Below, piece after piece: positions 42,648 through 50,142 of a stretch of 64,000 nt of DNA. Every line of letters starts with the position of its first letter. Position 1 is the stretch's first letter. Source of the DNA: GCA-002722245 sp038154685 (lineage in GTDB: Bacteria; Bacteroidota; Bacteroidia; Flavobacteriales_C; GCA-002722245); contig JAYPYW010000004.1 of NCBI GenBank assembly GCA_038154685.1, positions 1 to 64,000 on the forward strand. Reading direction: 5' to 3'. The position numbers and the translations under genes are program-made. Under the pieces are notes generated by a model. The model was given only the letters and a program-made list of their open reading frames with translations, made no database searches and was not told the origin of the DNA.

Positions 42648-44015
42648 TCAAGCAAACAAATCTCGGAAAACCTCCTCAATCTTTTTGGCCTTGAAAACTT
42701 TAATTCCTTTGATGTTTTTTAGCGCACTAAAGTCGTTGTATTCCGAAACATAAATAATTTCGAAACCAAGTTTAGCAGCTTCTGAAATTCTTGCCGATAT
42801 TTTTTGAACTGGTCGAACTTCCCCAGAAAGTCCAACTTCCCCAGCAAAACAAACTTTACTAGAAATAGGAATATCTTCTCTGCTAGAAACAATGGCTGAA
42901 AGAATGGCTAAGTCAGATGCTGGATCTTCAATTTTAATTCCTCCAGTAATATTCAAGAAAACGTCTTCTAATCCTACTTTGAAACCGCATTTTTTCTCCA
43001 AAACAGCTAATAACATATTCATTCTGCGAGCATCAAATCCAGTGGCGGATCTTTGCGGAGTTCCATATGCAGCTCTGGAAACTAATGCCTGAGTTTCTAT
43101 CATTAATGGTCTTACTCCTTCCAAATTGGCTGTAATGGCTATTCCACTTAAATCCTCTTCGCGAGCAGATATTAAGATTTTAGAAGGGTCGATAACTGGT
43201 TTTAAACCAGACTCTAACATCTCGTATATCCCTAGCTCATTTGTAGATCCAAAACGGTTTTTTATACTTCTTACAATTCTGTAGAAATGATTTCGATCTC
43301 CTTCAAATTGCAATACAGTATCAACCATGTGTTCCAAAACCTTTGGTCCGGCTAAACTACCCTCTTTATTTATATGACCAATAATGAACGTTGGCAGAGA
43401 TAAGCTCTTCGAGAAAGCTAATATTTCAAAAGTACACTCTCTGATTTGAGAAACCGTTCCAGGTGCGGAATCGAGTTTGTCGGAATGTAAAGTTTGAATG
43501 GAATCTATGATTAATATATCTGGCTGAAGATTTTCAGCAGCTTTTCTAATAATAGTGGTATCTGTCTCAGTAAGGATGAAAATGTTATCGGTTGTTTCCG
43601 GTTTAACACGATCGGCACGAGTTTTTATTTGTTCATCGCTTTCCTCTCCAGAAACATATAAAACCTTGAATTGAGGGTTTAATAATGCTACTTGAAGCAT
43701 CAGGGTAGATTTTCCAATTCCTGGTTCACCTCCAAAAAGAATTAGTGATCCTGGAATAGCTCCTCCACCTAAAACTCGATTTAATTCATGATCAGTAAAA
43801 ACTAGTCTCTTTTGAGTTAAAGGGGAAACCTCACTTAAAGATTTAGCTTTTTTAGCGGTTCTACTTGAACCAGATGAAATAGAGGAAGAAGATTTTTCGG
43901 TAATGATTTCCTCTACAAATGAGTTCCAAGCACTACATTGAGGACATTTACCTAACCATTTAGCGGATTGATTACCACAACTTTGACAAACAAATGTGGT
44001 TTTCTTTTTTGCCAA
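42648..44015 (-). CDS. radA: DNA repair ATPase RadA/Sms
   Basis: 455 residues. N-terminal zinc finger CQSCG ... CPQCSAW (Cys 10, 13, 24, 27), RecA-like ATPase with Walker A GGEPGIGKST (95-104), Walker B ILIIDSIQTL, the RadA-specific KNRFGSTNE motif (252-256) and a C-terminal Lon-like domain (GIKIEDPASDLAILSAIVSS, FAGEVGLSGEVRPV). It is a DnaB-like translocase that drives branch migration in recombination. It starts one base from the stop of a lipoprotein gene, and its place in the panD-rfaE2-radA order suggests a conserved housekeeping operon. Confidence 0.97.
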   Translation of the reverse strand: MAKKKTTFVCQSCGNQSAKWLGKCPQCSAWNSFVEEIITEKSSSSISSGSSRTAKKAKSLSEVSPLTQKRLVFTDHELNRVLGGGAIPGSLILFGGEPGIGKSTLMLQVALLNPQFKVLYVSGEESDEQIKTRADRVKPETTDNIFILTETDTTIIRKAAENLQPDILIIDSIQTLHSDKLDSAPGTVSQIRECTFEILAFSKSLSLPTFIIGHINKEGSLAGPKVLEHMVDTVLQFEGDRNHFYRIVRSIKNRFGSTNELGIYEMLESGLKPVIDPSKILISAREEDLSGIAITANLEGVRPLMIETQALVSRAAYGTPQRSATGFDARRMNMLLAVLEKKCGFKVGLEDVFLNITGGIKIEDPASDLAILSAIVSSREDIPISSKVCFAGEVGLSGEVRPVQKISARISEAAKLGFEIIYVSEYNDFSALKNIKGIKVFKAKKIEEVFRDLFA

Positions 44016-44414
44016 TTATAGCTCTTTTTGGAATTCATACCATTGAGTTCCACTTTCAGTTTCTCTTCTTAGAGACATGAACTCTTTTGATAAACTTTGA
44101 ATGTCCCAGTCACCGTTGTAAACACTACCTCTACAAGGTTCTTCAGGTAAAGCAAGTGTTAAAACGCCATTTTTCAGGATGTATGCACCATATGCACATG
44201 TATCTAATTCGCCTGTCGGTTCATCGTTTTCATCAGCATCGGAAGCCATAACAGCAACTTTAGTATCAGTAAAAGACCATATATAATCAACATCTTCAGC
44301 TGGTTTACTTACTAGGTTCCAGTCACCTAATAGGTATTCTTTGTTCTGCTTGTTACAAGATGAAACAATTACTAATAAAACTAGAAATGATAATAAAACT
44401 GATAACTTTTTCAT
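44016..44414 (-). CDS. Small lipocalin-like lipoprotein
   Basis: 132 residues. Lipobox VIVSSC with Cys 20; the mature part begins NKQNKEYLLGDWNLVSKPAED, where G-x-W is the start of lipocalin-like beta barrels, followed by alternating beta strands (YIWSFTDTKVAVM, YILKNGVLTLAL, SGTQWYEFQKEL) and a Cys pair (about 72 and 95) that may form a disulfide. No specific ligand can be read. It sits between rfaE2 (35 bases) and radA (directly abutting). Confidence 0.75.
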   Translation of the reverse strand: MKKLSVLLSFLVLLVIVSSCNKQNKEYLLGDWNLVSKPAEDVDYIWSFTDTKVAVMASDADENDEPTGELDTCAYGAYILKNGVLTLALPEEPCRGSVYNGDWDIQSLSKEFMSLRRETESGTQWYEFQKEL

Positions 44415-44449
44415 GGCTCTCTAAATTCCGTTGTGAATATACAAACAAT

Positions 44450-44950
44450 TTAACTTTTACTAAAACTTTGAATCTTTGTTACAATATTGGTAGTTGAATA
44501 GCCTTCTAAAAAAGGAATAACTTCAACTATTCCGCCATACTCAATTACTTCTTTGGACCCAACAATTGTATCAATTGTGTAATCTCCACCTTTAACCAAA
44601 ATATTTGGTTTTATGTTTGAAATTAAATTCATAGGTGTATCCTCATCAAAAACTATAACTAAATCAACAAACTCAAAGGCTGCTAACATTAAAGACCTTG
44701 ATTCAGTAGAATTTATGGGTCTTGTGGGTCCTTTTAATCTATTTACAGATTCAGAGGAGTTTAATCCAATTACCAATTTCGAACCTAAATCTTTTGCCTT
44801 TGATAAGTAATCGATATGCCCTACATGCAGTATATCAAAACAACCGTTAGTGAATACCAAAGTGTCATTTCCTGATTTCCATTCCTCCACTTTTTTTAAT
44901 GCTTGATCAAGTGAAAGTACTTTTGATTCGATTTTATCGTAGGAAGTCAA
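44450..44950 (-). CDS. rfaE2: D-glycero-beta-D-manno-heptose 1-phosphate adenylyltransferase
   Basis: 166 residues, the stand-alone adenylyltransferase (cytidylyltransferase fold) that corresponds to the C-terminal domain of HldE. It makes ADP-heptose for the LPS core. Signatures: FTNGCFDILHVGHIDYL with HxGH, VIGLNSSESVNRLKGPTRPI, and ILVKGGDYTIDTIVGSKEV, then FLEGYSTTNIV. No kinase domain (RfaE1) is in the window. It abuts panD (its start follows the panD stop directly). Confidence 0.95.
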   Translation of the reverse strand: MTSYDKIESKVLSLDQALKKVEEWKSGNDTLVFTNGCFDILHVGHIDYLSKAKDLGSKLVIGLNSSESVNRLKGPTRPINSTESRSLMLAAFEFVDLVIVFDEDTPMNLISNIKPNILVKGGDYTIDTIVGSKEVIEYGGIVEVIPFLEGYSTTNIVTKIQSFSKS

Positions 44951-45301
44951 TTACTTTATTTTATTAGTAGACGTTTCTGGGAATACAATGGTTGGCTTAA
45001 AGCTTTTTGCTTCTTCAAAATCCATGTGCGCGTATGAAATGATAATAATTATATCACCAACAGCAACTCTTCTTGCAGCGGGACCATTTAAGCAAATATT
45101 ACCTGATCCTCTTTCTCCTTTAATAATGTAGGTTTCCAATCGCTCACCATTGTTAATGTTGACAATTTGAACCTTTTCACCTTCAATTACATTAGCTGCC
45201 TCCATGATATCCTCATCAATAGTAATACTACCAATGTAATTTAAGTCTGCTTCTGTAACAGTAACTCTATGGATTTTAGATTTTAATACCTCAACTAACA
45301 T
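44951..45301 (-). CDS. panD: Aspartate 1-decarboxylase proenzyme
   Basis: 116 residues, usual length. Pyruvoyl enzyme that makes beta-alanine for pantothenate and CoA. Self-cleavage occurs at Gly 24-Ser 25 in NYIGSITID; SKIHRVTVTEADL at the N-terminus and GERGSGNICLNGPAARR, VGDIIIIISYA are diagnostic. It heads a minus-strand group with rfaE2, a lipoprotein and radA. A perfect -7 box ends 4 nt before its ATG, predicting a leaderless mRNA. Confidence 0.97.
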   Translation of the reverse strand: MLVEVLKSKIHRVTVTEADLNYIGSITIDEDIMEAANVIEGEKVQIVNINNGERLETYIIKGERGSGNICLNGPAARRVAVGDIIIIISYAHMDFEEAKSFKPTIVFPETSTNKIK

Positions 45302-45305
45302 GCTG

Positions 45306-45313
45306 CAAAATTA
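45306..45313 (-). promoter_or_regulatory. -7 promoter box TAATTTTG of panD
   Basis: Exact TAnnTTTG match, 4 nt before the panD ATG on the minus strand. Confidence 0.65.
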
Positions 45314-45342
45314 CAACTAAAATTTATCTATAGGAAACAATT

Positions 45343-45372
45343 AAAAAAAGGAACCCAAAAGAGTTCCTTTTT
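45343..45372 (-). terminator. Terminator of the tRNA-Cys gene
   Basis: Minus strand AAAGGAAC / GTTCCTTT stem with an 8-nt loop and a long T-run, four bases after the tRNA 3' end. Confidence 0.85.
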
Positions 45373-45376
45373 GTTG

Positions 45377-45448
45377 AGGTTGCGGACGGAATCGAACCGC
45401 CGTAGCAGGTTTTGCAGACCTGTGCCTAAGCCCCTCGGCCACGCAACC
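45377..45448 (-). tRNA. tRNA-Cys (anticodon GCA)
   Basis: Cloverleaf read on the minus strand: acceptor GGTTGCG / CGCAACC with discriminator U, D-arm GCC...GGC, anticodon stem CAGGT / ACCTG around loop CTGCAAA (anticodon GCA), and T-arm GGCGG TTCGATT CCGTC with one G-U pair. The CCA end is not encoded. Terminator follows. Confidence 0.95.
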
Positions 45449-45583
45449 ATTTTTAATTGCTCGCCAAAGATAATACAAATCCTTTATTGTTTGCAAAATT
45501 AAGACAAGGTTAATTTTAATAACGAAACTATTTCAGGATAGATTTTACAAATAGAGAACATCAATCAATTGAGAACAAATGAT

Positions 45584-45591
45584 TACTTTTG
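45584..45591 (+). promoter_or_regulatory. -7 promoter box TACTTTTG of mrp
   Basis: Exact TAnnTTTG match, 24 bases before the ATG at 45616; supports that start and a leader of about 20 bases. Confidence 0.6.
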
Positions 45592-45615
45592 TGTAGAATT
45601 ATTCTAAATAAGGAT

Positions 45616-46716
45616 ATGATCCCAAGTAAAGACCAGGTTTTAGAGGCATTGAGTTCCGTTCAGGAACCAGATTTGAAAAAGAATATTGTAGAATTGAATT
45701 TAGTGGATGATTTAGTATTCACAGAAAATTCTGTTGCGTTCTCTGTCAAAGTTCACAATCCAGCACTTCACAACAGGAAGAAAATGGAAGAGGCTTGTGA
45801 GTTTGCAATTCACCGTTTTATTTCGAAAGAAATTAAAGTTAAGGCGGATATCATTCCGTTACCTCAAGATAGAGAGCCGGAACAAAGAAAGGTTCTACCA
45901 GGTGTGAAAAATATTATTGCGGTTTCATCAGGAAAAGGAGGTGTAGGTAAGTCTACAATTACCTCAAACTTAGCTGTTGGTTTGGCGCAACAAGGATATA
46001 GTGTTGGTTTAGTGGATGCTGATATTTACGGACCAAGTATGCCTTTGATGTTTGATGTGGCCAATGAAAAACCAACAACAATTGATGTTGATGGTAAAAA
46101 CTACATTCAGCCAATCGAAAATCATGGGGTGAAAATGTTGTCTATTGGTTTCTTCGCGGACGCTAGTCAGGCAATTGTTTGGAGAGGACCAATGGCCAGT
46201 AAAGCTTTACGTCAAATGTTTATCGATACATACTGGGGAAGCTTAGATTATTTGTTGATTGATTTACCTCCAGGTACAGGGGATATCCACTTGAGTTTAG
46301 TTCAAACAGTTCCGGTAACGGGTGCTGTTGTAGTTTCTACTCCGCAAGGTATTGCCTTAGCAGATGCTAAGAAAGGGGTTGGGATGTTTCAATTAGAGAA
46401 TATTAATGTTCCGGTTTTAGGAATAGTAGAGAATATGGCTTATTTCACACCAGCTGAATTGCCCGATAACAAATATTACATCTTCGGAAAAGAAGGAGGG
46501 ATGCAGTTAGCTGAGCAATTAGGAGTGAAACTTTTAGGACAAATTCCTTTAGTTCAAAGCATTTGTGAAGCGGGTGAAGCTGGAAGACCAGCAATATTGC
46601 AGGAGACAACACCACAAGCTATTGCGTTAAAGGAAATGGTTAAAGAAGTTGAAAAAGCAACTGAGGTTAGAAATAAGACACAGGAACCAACTAAGTTGGT
46701 GAAAATGAATGGATAA
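45616..46716 (+). CDS. mrp: Mrp/ApbC-type Fe-S carrier P-loop ATPase
   Basis: 366 residues from ATG 45616; a longer frame upstream would overlap the promoter box. Residues 5-75 are a MIP18/DUF59 domain, residues 98 onward the Mrp NTPase with deviant Walker A SSGKGGVGKST, VDADIYGPSMP, SIGFF, WRGPMASKAL, LLIDLPPGTGD and VENMAYF. Many Mrp proteins have a CxxC pair after this last motif to bind a bridging cluster; here the place reads FTPAELPDNKYYIFG without Cys. I infer a role in Fe-S trafficking because a NifU-like gene follows 28 bases later. Confidence 0.93.
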   Translation: MIPSKDQVLEALSSVQEPDLKKNIVELNLVDDLVFTENSVAFSVKVHNPALHNRKKMEEACEFAIHRFISKEIKVKADIIPLPQDREPEQRKVLPGVKNIIAVSSGKGGVGKSTITSNLAVGLAQQGYSVGLVDADIYGPSMPLMFDVANEKPTTIDVDGKNYIQPIENHGVKMLSIGFFADASQAIVWRGPMASKALRQMFIDTYWGSLDYLLIDLPPGTGDIHLSLVQTVPVTGAVVVSTPQGIALADAKKGVGMFQLENINVPVLGIVENMAYFTPAELPDNKYYIFGKEGGMQLAEQLGVKLLGQIPLVQSICEAGEAGRPAILQETTPQAIALKEMVKEVEKATEVRNKTQEPTKLVKMNG

Positions 46717-46744
46717 CAATTCGTTGAACTCAAAACGAAATTGA

Positions 46745-46996
46745 ATGAAAAGAGAAGAGGTTTTATCTAAGGTAAATGTTGGTTTAGAGAAAGTTAGACC
46801 ATTTTTACAATCGGATGGAGGTGATGTTAAAATCATTGATTTGTCGGATGATGGTGTTTTAACCTTGGAGTTTGTAGGGAACTGTAGTTCTTGCTCCATG
46901 AGTAACATGACTTTCAAAAGCGGAATTGAAGAAAATGTATTAAGAGAAGCGCCAGAGGTTAAGTTGGTACAGGTGACTAACCTTGCCTCCAACTAA
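46745..46996 (+). CDS. NifU C-terminal-domain Fe-S scaffold protein
   Basis: 83 residues, just the Nfu domain: VNVGLEKVRPFLQSDGGDVKIID, LEFVGNCSSCSMSNMTFKSGIE with cluster-binding Cys 47 and Cys 50, then APEVKLVQV. It carries or transfers a 4Fe-4S cluster in the cytoplasm. It lies 28 bases behind mrp and upstream of the ferredoxin-dependent oxidoreductase korAB, which needs Fe-S partners. Confidence 0.93.
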   Translation: MKREEVLSKVNVGLEKVRPFLQSDGGDVKIIDLSDDGVLTLEFVGNCSSCSMSNMTFKSGIEENVLREAPEVKLVQVTNLASN

Positions 46997-47035
46997 TTAA
47001 GTTGGCTAAAGCTTCGATAATTAGGGGATTAGTGT

Positions 47036-47043
47036 TAATTTTG
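47036..47043 (+). promoter_or_regulatory. -7 promoter box TAATTTTG of korAB
   Basis: Exact TAnnTTTG match in the 110-bp space between the NifU-like gene and korA, 62 bases before the korA ATG. Confidence 0.6.
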
Positions 47044-47105
47044 CATCCTCAAAAACTAAACAAATAACTGGGTCTTTCTCTTTGAAAGGCTTTTTTGCTA
47101 AAAAT

Positions 47106-48956
47106 ATGTCACAAATTACAAGTGAAATTAGAGATGAGGTTACGATACTCTTCGCTGGAGATTCTGGGGATGGTATTCAGTTAACCGGGGGGCAGTTCAC
47201 AGATACTGCAGCCTTAGTAGGGAACGATATTAGTACTTTCCCAAACTTCCCAGCAGAAATTAGAGCTCCTCAAGGAACTGTTGCTGGAGTTTCGGGATTC
47301 CAATTACATTTTGGTTCCATCGAATTATATACACCTGGTGATAAAGCTGATGTTCTTGTTGTAATGAATGCTGCAGCTTTAAAATCAAACCTTCAATCTT
47401 TAAAGAAGGGAGGGATTGTTATTGCTAACATCGCTGGTTTCGATAAAAAGAATTTAAGATTAGCAAAGTACGATGAAGGAGTTAACCCTTTAACTGATGG
47501 TACTTTAGATGGTTATAAAATTCATGAAGTTGATGTTACTAAAATCACTCGTGAAACGTTAAAGGAGTCTGGTTTAGGAACTAAGATTGTTGATCGTTCT
47601 AAAAACATGTTCGTACTTGGTTTCTTATACTGGATGTATAACAGAAAGTTGGACAACACAATTAAGTTCATTGAAACTAAGTTTGCTAAAAAGCCAGAAT
47701 TAATTGAATCGAACATTGCGGTTTTAAAAGCAGGTTACCACTACGGTGATACTGCTGAAGCAATTGCATCAAGATTTGAAGTTAAGCCTGCAAATATCAA
47801 AGCAGGAACATATAGAAACATTATGGGTAACCAAGCTACGGCAATAGGATTAATTGCTGCTAGTCAGAAAACAGGTTTAGATCTTTTCTGCGGAACTTAC
47901 CCAATTACTCCAGCGTCTGATATCTTACACTTTTTATCGAAGTACAAGAATTTCGGAGTTAAAACTTTCCAAGCAGAGGACGAGATTGCAGGTATTTCAT
48001 CGGCAATTGGAGCTTCATTTGGAGGTTTGTTAGGAGTTACAACTTCATCTGGACCAGGTATTGCCTTAAAAGGAGAAGCAATTGGTTTAGCAAGTATCTT
48101 TGAATTACCTTTGGTTATCATCAATGTTCAAAGAGGAGGGCCTTCAACTGGTTTACCTACAAAAACTGAGCAAGCGGATTTGTTTCAAGCGATGTATGGA
48201 AGAAATGGAGAATCTCCTGTACCAGTAATTGCTGCACAGTCTCCTAAAGATTGTTTTGATGCTGCTTACGAAGCTTGTAGAATTGCAGTTGAGCATATGA
48301 CTCCAGTTTTCTTATTAACTGATGGATACATAGCTAATGGTTCTGAGCCTTGGGAGGTACTAAATTCAAATGATCTTCCTGATATCGAAGTTAAGTTTGC
48401 TGAGCCTAGAGAGGCAGATGATCCAGCATTCTTGCCTTATAAAAGAAATGAAAAACTAGTTCGTCAATGGGCTGTTCCTGGAACAAAAGGATTAGCACAC
48501 AGAATTGGAGGGTTAGAAAAAGATTTCGAAACTGGTAATGTTTCTTACGACCCTGATAACCATGAAAAAATGGTTAAGGTTCGTCAGGCAAAAGTTGATG
48601 AAATCGCTAACTATATCCCAGAGCAAACTATTGACACAGGAGCCGATTCAGGTGATGTATTATTATTGAGCTGGGGTTCAACTTACGGAGCTGTTAAAAC
48701 AGCAACTAAGCAGTTAATGGAAGAAGGATTGAGCATTTCTCATGCTCATGTTAAATATTTAAATCCTCTGCCTAAAAACTTAGGAGAGCTTATTAAGAAG
48801 TTCGATAAAGTAATTATGCCAGAAATGAATAACGGACAGTTTATTAAGATCGTTCGTGAGAAGTATTTGGTTGATGCAAAAGGGTTAAACAAGATCAAAG
48901 GATTGCCATTCGCAACCGATGAGATTGTAAGTTTTGTAAAAGAGGAATTAGCTTAA
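47106..48956 (+). CDS. korA: 2-oxoacid:ferredoxin oxidoreductase, gamma-alpha fused subunit
   Basis: 616 residues from ATG 47106; an in-frame TTG 24 bases earlier would add MKGFFAKN, without family support. The N-terminal 190 residues are the gamma domain (ILFAGDSGDGIQLTGG, FPNFPAEIRAPQGT, DVLVVMNAAAL). The rest is the alpha domain (MGNQATAIGLIAAS, FCGTYPITPASDILHFL, TSSGPGIALKGEAIGLA, VQRGGPSTGLPTKTEQADL, SWGSTYGAV). With KorB it forms a two-subunit enzyme that converts 2-oxoglutarate (or pyruvate-like 2-oxoacids) plus CoA to acyl-CoA and reduces ferredoxin. Confidence 0.95.
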   Translation: MSQITSEIRDEVTILFAGDSGDGIQLTGGQFTDTAALVGNDISTFPNFPAEIRAPQGTVAGVSGFQLHFGSIELYTPGDKADVLVVMNAAALKSNLQSLKKGGIVIANIAGFDKKNLRLAKYDEGVNPLTDGTLDGYKIHEVDVTKITRETLKESGLGTKIVDRSKNMFVLGFLYWMYNRKLDNTIKFIETKFAKKPELIESNIAVLKAGYHYGDTAEAIASRFEVKPANIKAGTYRNIMGNQATAIGLIAASQKTGLDLFCGTYPITPASDILHFLSKYKNFGVKTFQAEDEIAGISSAIGASFGGLLGVTTSSGPGIALKGEAIGLASIFELPLVIINVQRGGPSTGLPTKTEQADLFQAMYGRNGESPVPVIAAQSPKDCFDAAYEACRIAVEHMTPVFLLTDGYIANGSEPWEVLNSNDLPDIEVKFAEPREADDPAFLPYKRNEKLVRQWAVPGTKGLAHRIGGLEKDFETGNVSYDPDNHEKMVKVRQAKVDEIANYIPEQTIDTGADSGDVLLLSWGSTYGAVKTATKQLMEEGLSISHAHVKYLNPLPKNLGELIKKFDKVIMPEMNNGQFIKIVREKYLVDAKGLNKIKGLPFATDEIVSFVKEELA

Positions 48957-48967
48957 AAGTTTGAGTG

Positions 48968-49993
48968 ATGGCAGAAGTAAAAGCAAAAAAAATAACAGCT
49001 AAAGATTACGCTTCAGATCAGGATGTAAAATGGTGTCCTGGTTGTGGAGATTACTCGATATTAAAGCAAGTTCAAAGCGTTTGTGCTGAGCTTGAGTTGG
49101 TAAATGATGAAACAGTATTTATTTCAGGAATCGGGTGTTCATCACGTTTCCCATACTACATGGAAACTTACGGAATGCACTCTATTCACGGAAGAGGACC
49201 AGCATTTGTTACTGGTTTAAAAACTTCACGTCCTGATTTAAATGTATGGATGATTACTGGAGATGGAGATTCACTTTCTATTGGAGGTAACCACTTCATT
49301 CACTTATTAAGAAGAAACATTGATGTAAATGTTCTTTTATTCAATAACCAGATTTATGGTTTAACTAAAGGGCAATACTCACCAACTTCGGAGAAAGGAA
49401 AGGTGACAAAATCAACTCCATTTGGATCGATTGATCACCCTTTTAACCCATTAGCGCTTGCTCAAGGAGCTGATGCTACTTTTATTGCAAGAACAATGGA
49501 TAGAGATCCTAAGCATATGCGCCCGATTTTATTGGAAGCGTCAAAGCATAAAGGAACTTCATTGGTTGAGATTTATCAAAACTGTAACATCTTTAATGAT
49601 GGTGCATTCTTCGCATTTACAGAAAAGGATTCGAAGCCTGATAACACAATTTTTATTGAGCACGGTCAGCCATTAGTTTTTGGTAAAGAGAATGATAAAG
49701 CGATTGTTTTAGATGGATTTGAACCAAAAGTTGTAAACGTTGCAGATGTTGCTGAATCTGATTTATGGGTGCATGATAAATATGATAGAGTTAAAGCTTC
49801 GATCTTAGTAAGATTCTTTGATGACCCAAGAGAAGAAGGAGGTTTGCCAAGACCATTCGGAATCTTTTATCAGGAAGATCGTCCAGTATACGAAGAAGGA
49901 GTTCAAGCACAAGTTGAAAGACATGTTGAAGCAAAGGGAGAGCCTAATTTAGATGCCTTATTAGAGGGGCCAAATACATGGACTATTAAGTGA
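48968..49993 (+). CDS. korB: 2-oxoacid:ferredoxin oxidoreductase, beta (TPP) subunit
   Basis: 341 residues from ATG 48968; the preceding in-frame GTG is less likely. TPP and Fe-S features: KWCPGCGDYSIL, GIGCSSRFPYYM, TGDGDSLSIGGNHFIHL for TPP-Mg, LFNNQIYGLTKGQYSPTS and VEIYQNCNIFND. Cys residues of CPGCG and GCSS and a later NC provide the single 4Fe-4S site of this type. The start lies 11 bases after the korA stop, so the pair is co-translated; a terminator follows. Confidence 0.95.
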   Translation: MAEVKAKKITAKDYASDQDVKWCPGCGDYSILKQVQSVCAELELVNDETVFISGIGCSSRFPYYMETYGMHSIHGRGPAFVTGLKTSRPDLNVWMITGDGDSLSIGGNHFIHLLRRNIDVNVLLFNNQIYGLTKGQYSPTSEKGKVTKSTPFGSIDHPFNPLALAQGADATFIARTMDRDPKHMRPILLEASKHKGTSLVEIYQNCNIFNDGAFFAFTEKDSKPDNTIFIEHGQPLVFGKENDKAIVLDGFEPKVVNVADVAESDLWVHDKYDRVKASILVRFFDDPREEGGLPRPFGIFYQEDRPVYEEGVQAQVERHVEAKGEPNLDALLEGPNTWTIK

Positions 49994-50014
49994 AAATCTT
50001 TTAAGATAAATGAA

Positions 50015-50045
50015 AGCCGGTATCAATTGATATCGGCTTTTTTGT
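50015..50045 (+). terminator. Intrinsic terminator of korAB
   Basis: 10-bp stem AGCCGGTATC / GATATCGGCT (one G-U) with an AATT loop and six T, 22 bases after the korB stop. Confidence 0.9.
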
Positions 50046-50056
50046 TTTAAGTTCAA

Positions 50057-50073
50057 TTGGCCCGACTTTTGTT
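50057..50073 (+). promoter_or_regulatory. Weak candidate for a sigma-54-like promoter (TTGGCCCGACTTTTGTT)
   Basis: GG and GT separated by 10 bases, upstream of the RND gene by about 70 bases. The end differs from the three TTGAT copies, so this is the least certain member. Confidence 0.3.
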
Positions 50074-50142
50074 CATAACCTTCGCCGTTTGTAAGCGATT
50101 TTGTGGATTATAGTTTTTATTTTTGAGGGCTGCTATAAGCAA

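Noticed and set aside
45450..45583. Second tRNA or riboswitch near tRNA-Cys
   Set aside because: No further cloverleaf or conserved riboswitch core can be folded in this short AT-rich stretch.
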